IMG/VR virus record: IMGVR_UViG_3300027779_002940
Location: 1 to 47,539 of that record
Reading direction: 5' to 3' (one strand)
Source of the DNA: a virus
Length of the DNA: 47,539 nucleotides
A model generated the notes under the pieces. The model searched no databases and was not told the DNA's origin. It worked only from the letters and a program-made list of their open reading frames with translations. The position numbers and the translations under genes are program-made. Below are positions 38,248 through 45,577 of this stretch, in pieces (position 1 is the first letter of the stretch; each line of letters opens with the position of its first letter).

Positions 38248-39458
38248 GTTTCAATTGGCCATTAATAAATGACAATTTTTCTGAAGTAGACAGAGAGGAA
38301 GTTATCTCTTGGCTCAGAAAAAATCCTAGGCTTACCCAAGGCCCCAAAGTGGCCGAATTCGAAGAAGTTTGGAGTAAGTGGCAAGGAGTGAAGCATTCTG
38401 TTTTCGTTAACTCTGGGGCCAGTGCTAACTTCATAATGTTCTCCATAGTCAATGAGCTTATAGGGAGAAATCACTTTTTAAAAACAGGCAGACAGGCAGA
38501 AGTAATTACCTCTCCCTTGGGTTGGGTGTCAGACGTAAGCCCTGTGGTTATGATGGGGATGAAGCCAGTTTTCGTTGACGTAAATCTGCAAAATATGTCG
38601 ATGAACACTGAAAAAATAATAGAAGCGGTGACAGAAGACACGGTGGCTATAAATTTGGTTCATGTTCTTGGGTTTAACGCTGTTGACTCGGGTCTAGTTC
38701 AGTATTGCGACGAGAAAGGCATCCTGCTCATAGAGGACTGCTGCGAATCGCATGGGGCAACTTACCTTGATAACAAAATAGGGACTTACGGAGATATGTC
38801 TAATTTCTCTTTTTACTTTGGTCATCATATGACGACTATTGAGGGAGGCATGGTTTGCACTAACGATGACGAACTGTACGAATACATGAAACTATTTAGA
38901 TCTCACGGCATGACAAGAGAGACCTCCCCGAAGTTTAGGGAGCGTTACGAGAAAGAATACCCCGAGCTTAACCCCTTATTTACTTTTGCTGTCCCCGCAA
39001 TAAATATGAGGAATACGGAATTTAATGCTGTGGTGGGGTTGTCTCAAATTAAAAGACTGGACACAAACATAAGTTTAAGGCAGCACAATCTAAATGTTTG
39101 GCTAGACAACTTAGATCCTAAAATCTTTTATACGAACTTCGACTCTAAAGGGAGCAGCAACTTTTCTCTGCCTTTAATAGTCAGGCCCGATATGACAGAA
39201 GAGGACAAAGAAGGCTTGATGGGTGAGGTTTGTGAAGTGCTAGAAGAAGAAAAAATAGAGTACAGGGTGGGCACTGCTGGTGGAGGCAATCAGACATTAC
39301 AGCCCTATCTAAAGTCAGGAAAATACGAATACAGAATACACGACCATTTAGATAATACTAATCATATACATGATTATGGACTGTACATAGGCAATCACAC
39401 AGAGCTAACAGAACAACAAGTGATTAATCTATGTGACCAGTTAGCATCTACACCTTAG
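38244..39458 (+). CDS. DegT-fold PLP enzyme with His at the Lys position (ColD/E1-like 3-dehydratase)
   Basis: From the ATG at 38244 (404 residues) it has the DegT/DnrJ fold: 'VNSGASANFIMFSIVNELIG', 'VITSPLGWVSDVSPVVMMGM' and 'IEDCCESHGATYLDNKIGTY'. At the usual PLP lysine it reads 'FYFGHHMTTIEGGMV', so H194 replaces Lys. The same swap occurs in ColD (GDP-4-keto-6-deoxymannose 3-dehydratase) and in E1 (CDP-sugar 3-dehydrase), which remove the C3 hydroxyl instead of transaminating. With the GMD genes this predicts GDP-4-keto-3,6-dideoxymannose as product. Confidence 0.85.
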   Translation: MSFNWPLINDNFSEVDREEVISWLRKNPRLTQGPKVAEFEEVWSKWQGVKHSVFVNSGASANFIMFSIVNELIGRNHFLKTGRQAEVITSPLGWVSDVSPVVMMGMKPVFVDVNLQNMSMNTEKIIEAVTEDTVAINLVHVLGFNAVDSGLVQYCDEKGILLIEDCCESHGATYLDNKIGTYGDMSNFSFYFGHHMTTIEGGMVCTNDDELYEYMKLFRSHGMTRETSPKFRERYEKEYPELNPLFTFAVPAINMRNTEFNAVVGLSQIKRLDTNISLRQHNLNVWLDNLDPKIFYTNFDSKGSSNFSLPLIVRPDMTEEDKEGLMGEVCEVLEEEKIEYRVGTAGGGNQTLQPYLKSGKYEYRIHDHLDNTNHIHDYGLYIGNHTELTEQQVINLCDQLASTP

Positions 39459-39472
39459 AAATTAAATATACT

Positions 39473-40438
39473 ATGTTTGAAAATAAAAAAATTCTTGTTA
39501 CAGGCGGTTCTGGGATGATTGGCAGAGAGCTCGTAACGATGCTTCTAGATAGGGGAGCAGAAATAACAGTCGCATCTCTGGATAGCCCAAGAGATATGGA
39601 CGAAAGGGTAAATTTCAAACCAGCGAACTTAACTTTAAAGCATAACTGTGAAATTATGGTAAAGGGTATGGATATGGTATTCCATCTAGCTGGGATTAAG
39701 GGGTCACCTTTAATGTGCCAGAAAAAACCAGCATCCTTCAGCGTCCCAATGCAGCAATTCAACTTAAACATGATGGAGGCTGCTGTGAACGAAGATGTTG
39801 AATGGTATTTGTATACGAGTTCTGTTGGGGTATACAAACCAGCAGAGGTTTTTTACGAAGATGATGTTTGGAAAACTTTCCCATCGGAAAATGATAGATT
39901 CGCAGGGTGGGCTAAGAGAATGGGGGAACTACAAGCTCAAGCTTATTCGATAGAGAATGACTGGAACAGAGTATCCATAGTTAGACCCGCCAACGTATAC
40001 GGAAATTATGATAACTTCGATCCTGAGACGGCAATGGTTATCCCGTCTTTGATATGCAAAGCTAGTTCATCACCTGTGCTAGACGTATGGGGTGATGGAT
40101 CGCCAATTAGGGATTTCATTCACGCCAGAGATGTCGCTAGAGGCATGATGCATATGGTAGAAAACAAAGTGATCGTCCCTGTCAATTTAGGATCAGGAAA
40201 GGGCGTTACGATTAAAGAGATCGCAGAAAGCGTTGCTAAATCTTTTGGCTCTGAAAGAGAGATAAATTGGCAAGTTGACAAACCTACTGGTGACGCAAAA
40301 AGACTTCTCTCTATGGAGAGAGCGAACAGCCTAGGATTTTATCCTGAGATTAGTCTAGAAGATGGCATTTCAGAGACGGTAGACTGGTTCCTGAATAATC
40401 CATCCTTAGTCGGAAACAGACATAATGCATTTAAATAA
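39473..40438 (+). CDS. NAD(P)-dependent SDR epimerase/reductase
   Basis: This 321-residue protein has the extended-SDR site 'VTGGSGMIGRELVTMLLDRG', 'SSVGVYKPAEVF' and 'WGDGSPIRDFIHARDVARGM'. It resembles GDP-fucose synthase/ColC-type reductases. At the catalytic YxxxK the sequence is 'FAGWAKRMGE': with K148 as the lysine, the residue four before is Ala144, not Tyr. It may have shifted its catalytic residue or altered its chemistry. It starts 14 bases after the ColD-like gene. Confidence 0.75.
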   Translation: MFENKKILVTGGSGMIGRELVTMLLDRGAEITVASLDSPRDMDERVNFKPANLTLKHNCEIMVKGMDMVFHLAGIKGSPLMCQKKPASFSVPMQQFNLNMMEAAVNEDVEWYLYTSSVGVYKPAEVFYEDDVWKTFPSENDRFAGWAKRMGELQAQAYSIENDWNRVSIVRPANVYGNYDNFDPETAMVIPSLICKASSSPVLDVWGDGSPIRDFIHARDVARGMMHMVENKVIVPVNLGSGKGVTIKEIAESVAKSFGSEREINWQVDKPTGDAKRLLSMERANSLGFYPEISLEDGISETVDWFLNNPSLVGNRHNAFK

Positions 40439-41147
40439 AACACTTGTAACAGGAATAAGCAGCGGACTTGGCAAATACATACACGAAAACACCAAGGACT
40501 CCATCGGTGTTAACAGGGATAACTCTGAAAAAATAGTCCGAGATCATAAGGACGATTTCTTTGAGACGATTATCCATTGTGCCTTCAACTCTTCAAGCGA
40601 TGTTTCTGATTACAAATCTTACGTAGAAGACAACGTTTTCTTTACCGCTAAACTGGCGGACATAAAGTGCCGAAAATTTATTTACATAAGTTCCGTTAAT
40701 GTATACAGCGAAGAAGATAATTACTATAGCCTATCGAAAAGAATAGGCGAATACATAGTGAAGTCAAGGCAACCAGACAGCCATCTAATTATTAGATGTT
40801 CTGCAATTTTAGGGCCCACGATAAGACCAAATAGCTTAGTCAAGATACTGAAACATAAAGCTCCGAAGCTTACTCTTTCAGGCGACTCCACGTTCAACTA
40901 TGTGCTTCAAAAAGATATATTAAAATTTATAAAACATAGCGATGAAGCGTCTTTGTTCGGCACATTGGACTTTACTTCCGAATCAGATGTAGACCTAAAA
41001 TACGTAGCCGAAAAATACAATAAGGAAACAATATTCGGAGAATATAAATACGAGACCCCGAGAAGCAATACAGTAAAGGTTTATCAAGTTAGTCGGCAGT
41101 TCAAGAAAAGCAGCAAGGATATCATAGAGGAGTACATAAATGACTAA
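40425..41147 (+). CDS. SDR family protein
   Basis: This 240-residue protein has a glycine motif 'TLVTGISSGLGKYIHE' and 'KFIYISSVNVYSEEDNYYSL', with a good YxxxK (YSLSKR). It is shorter than typical epimerases (about 300) and may be a reductase for a keto-sugar. It overlaps both neighbours by 8-14 bases and is probably part of the same pathway as the ColD-like enzyme. Confidence 0.75.
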   Translation: MHLNKTLVTGISSGLGKYIHENTKDSIGVNRDNSEKIVRDHKDDFFETIIHCAFNSSSDVSDYKSYVEDNVFFTAKLADIKCRKFIYISSVNVYSEEDNYYSLSKRIGEYIVKSRQPDSHLIIRCSAILGPTIRPNSLVKILKHKAPKLTLSGDSTFNYVLQKDILKFIKHSDEASLFGTLDFTSESDVDLKYVAEKYNKETIFGEYKYETPRSNTVKVYQVSRQFKKSSKDIIEEYIND

Positions 41148-42600
41148 AAAAATATTGATTTGTGGCGCGTCAGGATTCATAGGTAGAAACCTGACAGAGT
41201 ATTATCTTAATAAAAAAAATGAGTACGAAGTAAGAGTAGTAGAGCATGAAACGCCTATAGATTTTGTAGGCGACTTAGCCGAGATTGTAAAAGGCGATCT
41301 TAGGGATCAATCTTTCGTAAAAAAAGCATTGAAAGATGTGGATATAATATTGCAATTCGCAGCAACTACCTCTGGCTCGAAAGTAATTATAAATACCCCG
41401 CATGTTCATGTGACGGACAACGCGGTTATGAATTCTCTGATTCTAAGAGAAGCATACGAACAATCAATTGATCATGTGATATTTCCCAGTTGCACGGTTA
41501 TGTATCAGCCTAGTGAAACCGCAGTTAAGGAGACCGACTTCAATGGTAACCAAAGAATTTATGACAGATACTTCGGGGTAGGTAATACTAAAGTCTATAT
41601 AGAAAAAATGTGCGAGTTCTATTCTGGGTTACTCAAGAAAACAGGATTAGGCAGAACTAAGCATACAGTTATAAGGCACTCTAATATATATGGGCCGCAT
41701 GATAAATTCGATATTGAAAACGGACATGTGTGCGGTGCTACGATTTGGAAAGCATTTCATCAGGATAAAATTGTTGTCTGGGGAGACGGGAAAGAGAAGA
41801 GAGACCTTCTTTACATTAGTGACTTGGTAGACTTCGTCGATAAGGCGATAGAAAATCAAGTGACGCCTTTCGGCCTGTATAATGTCGGGTTAGGCGAAGC
41901 GACGAGCGTAAGCGAACTCGTCGAAACGATAATGGCTTTAGCTACATGCGGTCCACCGACAAAGCATATTGAGTACGACACATCTAAGCCTACGATTCCG
42001 ACTAGTCTGTTCCTCGATTGCACAAAGGCGAAAGAAGAGCTTTGCTGGGAACCAACGACCTCTCTTGAGAGTGGACTTATGAAAACGATAGATTGGTACA
42101 GGGAAAGCTCGAATGAGAATAAGGTCAAATACTTCGGGAGAAGGGGAGCAGGGACTTTTATAGTTTGCAGGAATACCAAAAGAGTTTTAATGGCCAAAAG
42201 GTCTGATAAAGTAAATATGCCTCTAACTTGGGCTTCGATTGGGGGAGGAATAGAAGGCGAGGAGCTTAACAATGAAGAAGAAATTGATATCGATTCAGCT
42301 AAGAAATGCGCTTGGATGGAGATAGTAGAGGAGACGGGCCATGAAGGGGAATTAGATTTAAACCTACTCGGGTTGATAAGGTACAACAATGGAATGAAAT
42401 GGGAGAAAGGGTTCGAGAATTTTACCACTTACATGTTTATTGGGTTTGTGGAAGAGGAATTCGAGCCCCAAAAGAACTGGGAGACAGAAGAATTTAGATG
42501 GGTTGACTATAAAGATATAGAATCATTAGGAGAGATGCATCCATGCACTAGAAGAGCGTTAAAAGAAACAGCATTTGTAGAAATTGTAAAAAGCTTATGA
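41140..42600 (+). CDS. fusion of SDR nucleotide-sugar enzyme and Nudix hydrolase
   Basis: Residues about 1-325 form an extended SDR ('ICGASGFIGRNLTEYYLNKK', 'FPSCTVMYQPSETAVKETDF', 'VVWGDGKEKRDLLYISDLVD'). Residues about 330-486 form a Nudix domain with 'MPLTWASIGGGIEGEE', then 'CAWMEIVEETGHEGE'. The Nudix box has an insert between its first Gly-Glu part and its Glu-rich helix, and Met where the Arg of RE..EE is usual. It resembles GDP-mannose mannosyl hydrolase domains found in fucose and colanic-acid clusters. The fusion could couple sugar conversion to nucleotide-sugar hydrolysis. It overlaps both neighbours. Confidence 0.8.
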   Translation: MTKKILICGASGFIGRNLTEYYLNKKNEYEVRVVEHETPIDFVGDLAEIVKGDLRDQSFVKKALKDVDIILQFAATTSGSKVIINTPHVHVTDNAVMNSLILREAYEQSIDHVIFPSCTVMYQPSETAVKETDFNGNQRIYDRYFGVGNTKVYIEKMCEFYSGLLKKTGLGRTKHTVIRHSNIYGPHDKFDIENGHVCGATIWKAFHQDKIVVWGDGKEKRDLLYISDLVDFVDKAIENQVTPFGLYNVGLGEATSVSELVETIMALATCGPPTKHIEYDTSKPTIPTSLFLDCTKAKEELCWEPTTSLESGLMKTIDWYRESSNENKVKYFGRRGAGTFIVCRNTKRVLMAKRSDKVNMPLTWASIGGGIEGEELNNEEEIDIDSAKKCAWMEIVEETGHEGELDLNLLGLIRYNNGMKWEKGFENFTTYMFIGFVEEEFEPQKNWETEEFRWVDYKDIESLGEMHPCTRRALKETAFVEIVKSL

Positions 42601-43703
42601 AAAAAATTTTAATAACAGGTATCCTTGGGCAAGACGGATCAAACATGGCCGAATATCTCTTGTCTCTCGATGAAGAGCTAGAGGTCTATGGTAGTATGCG
42701 AAGGATTTCTAATCCCAACTATTCGAACATAGAATCATTTAGGGATCACCCGAGGTTCCATCTGAAATACATGGACTTATCCGATGATGTAAGCGTAAAC
42801 AATTGCTTCAACAAAATACTCCCTGACTGCATGATAAATTTCGGGGCTAATTCGTTTGTAGGGGTTAGCTGGGACATGCCAACGCTTATGTTTAATGTTA
42901 ACACATTGGGCGTTGTGAGATGTTTAGAGGCAATTAAAAATTATAAACCAGAGTGTAGATTTTACAGTGCTGGGTCTAGCGAGGAATTTGGAGATGTCCA
43001 GTATACGCCTCAAGACTTAGAGCACCCACCTAAGCCCAGAAGCCCTTACGGGGCCTCTAAAGTAGCAGCACGAGCCGTAGTGAAGGTTTACAGAGAGTCT
43101 TATGACCTTTACGCTGTACACGCTACGCTGTTCAATCACGAAGGAACACGAAGGGGAGAAGAATTTGTTACTAGAAAAATTACTATGGGAGCAGCAAAAG
43201 CTTATTGCGATTCCATCAAGGATGAATCAAATATTACCTCTATATATTTAGGAAATGTAGACGCGAAAAGAGATTGGAGTGATAGCGAAGATTTCGTAAA
43301 AGCTATTTGGCTAATGCTTCAGAAAGACAGCCCTCAAGACTATTTGTTAGCTAGTGGGGAAGCTCATACGGTTAGGGAATTCGTAGAACTGGCCTACGGA
43401 GAAGCTGGATTCCACGACACGTCTTGGAGAGGAAGCGGAGTAGAAGAGTCGTTTGGGTTTGAAACCGAAACCGGAAAATGGATACCGCTAGTTCAAATTT
43501 CTGAAGATTTCTATAGACCCGCCGAAGTGAATATCTTGTTAGGCGATTCTAGCAAAACAAGGCTTGACCTGAATTGGCAACCAAAGGTAAGCTTCGCTGA
43601 GTTGGTGACCAAAATGGTCAAGTGGGACATTGAAAAAGCCAAGGAAAAAGAAAACATCAGTACATGGCCAGTGTCTTTTCCTGATAAAGAAACTGTGCGC
43701 TAA
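42597..43703 (+). CDS. gmd: GDP-mannose 4,6-dehydratase
   Basis: This 368-residue protein is a typical GMD. It has 'ITGILGQDGSNMAEYLLSLD' at the NADP site, 'INFGANSFVGVSWDMP', 'YSAGSSEEFGDVQYTPQD', 'SPYGASKVAARAVVK' (catalytic Y-x-x-x-K) and 'FNHEGTRRGEEFVTRKITMG'. It converts GDP-D-mannose to GDP-4-keto-6-deoxy-D-mannose, the branch point to fucose, rhamnose, perosamine or colitose. The start overlaps the Nudix fusion's stop (ATGA at 42597). It is the last sugar gene before the recombination genes. Confidence 0.92.
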   Translation: MKKILITGILGQDGSNMAEYLLSLDEELEVYGSMRRISNPNYSNIESFRDHPRFHLKYMDLSDDVSVNNCFNKILPDCMINFGANSFVGVSWDMPTLMFNVNTLGVVRCLEAIKNYKPECRFYSAGSSEEFGDVQYTPQDLEHPPKPRSPYGASKVAARAVVKVYRESYDLYAVHATLFNHEGTRRGEEFVTRKITMGAAKAYCDSIKDESNITSIYLGNVDAKRDWSDSEDFVKAIWLMLQKDSPQDYLLASGEAHTVREFVELAYGEAGFHDTSWRGSGVEESFGFETETGKWIPLVQISEDFYRPAEVNILLGDSSKTRLDLNWQPKVSFAELVTKMVKWDIEKAKEKENISTWPVSFPDKETVR

Positions 43704-43713
43704 CCCTGAGGCT

Positions 43714-44025
43714 TTGGCTCAGAAAAAATTGTACGGCAGGGAGGTCGTTGCTTGTAAAAAGCTTTTAAAGAAATACTCATTTGAAAAATTAAAATCCATA
43801 CAAATATTGCAGCAAGACAAACCTAACAGCATACTGGGTTTTCTTTCGAAAGAGGGAGAAAAACTTCTTAATATTTTACTTTTAAAAAGCAATATCAAAG
43901 AGTCTGAAATTAAAGAGCTAAACAAATCAAAAGAAATTTTTGGAGAGGATGTAGAGTACAAGAAGAAGCCTAAAACATTGTTAGGATTTATGAATTATGA
44001 GCCCGAAAGTAAAAGAAAAAACTGA
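43714..44025 (+). CDS. hypothetical protein with non-ATG start
   Basis: An open frame from 43630 to 44025 contains no ATG. TTG codons occur at 43630, 43714 and 43729, and I use 43714 to limit overlap with gmd. The product is basic and helical ('LYGREVVACKKLLKKYSFEK', 'LGFLSKEGEKLLNILLLKSN', 'KKKPKTLLGFM'), with no known domain. It overlaps the UvsX start by 29 bases. It may be a real gene with a rare start or a degraded copy. Confidence 0.45.
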   Translation: MAQKKLYGREVVACKKLLKKYSFEKLKSIQILQQDKPNSILGFLSKEGEKLLNILLLKSNIKESEIKELNKSKEIFGEDVEYKKKPKTLLGFMNYEPESKRKN

Positions 44026-45130
44026 TCAAGGATTTGGACAGGTTGTGGATACGTTCCTGAAAGGGAAGGAATACAAAAACTATCATTACGCCTTTGAAGA
44101 CCACGTATCGTATAAAATTTCAACAGGCAGTCTCTTGTTTGATATGGCTACCGATGGGGGGATAGGACCAGGAATAGTTAGGTTTATTGGCCAATATGCT
44201 GGTGGCAAAACATCTGAAGCACTTGAGTTGATTAGGAATTTTCAGAGTACGATTGAAAGGCCATTTATAGTATACTTCAACGCAGAAGGGAGAGTGAACT
44301 CTGAAACGTTAGAAAACGCTGGTGTCAAGTATGATGATCCAGATCAATTTAAAGTAGTGTCCACTCAAACACTCCATGTCGTGTACGACACTATGACCCA
44401 AGTCATCAGAGAAAACATGTCTTTCCCTAAAGCAGAGAGAAAACAATTCGCGTTTGTCGTAGACTCTTTAGATTCTCTTTCTTCTGCGGACGACCAATTG
44501 AAAACTTCTCAAGATTCGGCTAGGGTTGCTGGTGGGGCAGTTACAGCTTCTGCCTTTTTGAAAAAAATGGGACTGTCCTTAAATACCCAAGGGCATCTTT
44601 GCATAATGATTAGCCAAAGAAGAGATACCGTTTCTGCTGATAGATATAAAGCTACGCCTTATAAAAATCACAACGCTTCTGGTGGACACGCTTTAGACCA
44701 TCATGCCAACTGGATATTTGAGTTTGGTGGTAGGTACAAATCCGATAGGATACCAGCAAATCCATCAGCAGCACTAGATGACGAAAAAAATCCCGCCATA
44801 GGTCACTATTGTAAATTAAGAGTTAAAAAGTGCCCTAATGAAAAAGAAGACTTGCTAGTTAAATATCCAGTTAAGTATAAAGAAAAAGGAGGGAGTAGCA
44901 TTTGGGTATCCAAAGAGATAGTAGATACTATGGAGAAAATAGGATGGTACGACTCAAGGGGAGCTTGGATTTACATCGAAGAAGAGATTATCGAACAATG
45001 TAAGAAGAAAAAAATAGAAGTACCTGAAAAGTTTCAAGGAAAAAAGGAATTATTTAAGTTCGTAGATGAGAGTAAAGAGTTTAAAAAATATGCTTACGAT
45101 AGGATGAGGGAAGCTTTCAGTGGGTTATGA
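43997..45130 (+). CDS. uvsX: UvsX/RecA-like recombinase
   Basis: This 377-residue protein has the RecA core: 'YKISTGSLLFDMATDGGIG', Walker A 'GQYAGGKT' (65-72), 'IVYFNAEGRVNSETLENAGV', Walker B-like 'FAFVVDSLDSLSSADDQ', and 'ASAFLKKMGLSLNTQGHLCI' followed by 'ISQRRD'. It corresponds to phage UvsX, which forms filaments on ssDNA for recombination-dependent replication. The C-terminal tail is charged and helical. It is followed by a nuclease gene (ATGA at 45127) and lies near DnaB, as in T4-like replication regions. Confidence 0.9.
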   Translation: MSPKVKEKTDQGFGQVVDTFLKGKEYKNYHYAFEDHVSYKISTGSLLFDMATDGGIGPGIVRFIGQYAGGKTSEALELIRNFQSTIERPFIVYFNAEGRVNSETLENAGVKYDDPDQFKVVSTQTLHVVYDTMTQVIRENMSFPKAERKQFAFVVDSLDSLSSADDQLKTSQDSARVAGGAVTASAFLKKMGLSLNTQGHLCIMISQRRDTVSADRYKATPYKNHNASGGHALDHHANWIFEFGGRYKSDRIPANPSAALDDEKNPAIGHYCKLRVKKCPNEKEDLLVKYPVKYKEKGGSSIWVSKEIVDTMEKIGWYDSRGAWIYIEEEIIEQCKKKKIEVPEKFQGKKELFKFVDESKEFKKYAYDRMREAFSGL

Positions 45131-45549
45131 GACTCAAGAACATACATGGTAAATTAGTATACAAAAACGTTAAATCTAAGTTAATAGATTGGCGAGGTAA
45201 AAGTAGAAGTAAAATACAAAGAAAGGTAAAACTCTTCTTAAAGGATTATTGGGAGAATTGCATAGTGTACGAGGAGTTTCCTGTCTACGGGAGTAGAATG
45301 ACAGTCGATATTTTTAATGCAACAAAGAAGATAGCTATTGAAGTACAGGGCAAACAGCACAATGAATTTAACAAATTTTTCCACAAAAATAAGCTGAACT
45401 ATCTGTATTCGATGGAGAGGGATCTGAATAAAAAGAAATGGCTTGAGGATAATGATATACAGTTGGTTGAGGTGCTGGAAAACGAGGTAGAAGGGCTAAA
45501 AGAGTCTTTTTTTTATGAAAAATACGGTATAAAGCTTCGCAAAGTGTAA
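45127..45549 (+). CDS. PD-(D/E)XK-type endonuclease
   Basis: This 140-residue basic protein has 'VYEEFPVYGSRMTVDIF' followed by 'KKIAIEVQGKQHNEFNKF', which gives the D...E-x-Q/K motif of Vsr/DUF559-like restriction-fold nucleases. The end, 'KKWLEDNDIQLVEVLENEVE', fits the family's last strand. It is common near uvsX in phages and may resolve or nick DNA. The active-site Asp and Glu are visible. The start overlaps the uvsX stop. Confidence 0.75.
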   Translation: MRLKNIHGKLVYKNVKSKLIDWRGKSRSKIQRKVKLFLKDYWENCIVYEEFPVYGSRMTVDIFNATKKIAIEVQGKQHNEFNKFFHKNKLNYLYSMERDLNKKKWLEDNDIQLVEVLENEVEGLKESFFYEKYGIKLRKV

Positions 45550-45577
45550 TAATATATACAGATGCGTATGTGCCTTC

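Noticed and set aside
41856-42428. 190-residue minus-strand ORF opposite the SDR-Nudix gene
   Set aside because: It is a shadow of a clear enzyme with catalytic motifs; its own sequence is Ser/Leu-rich and lacks a domain.
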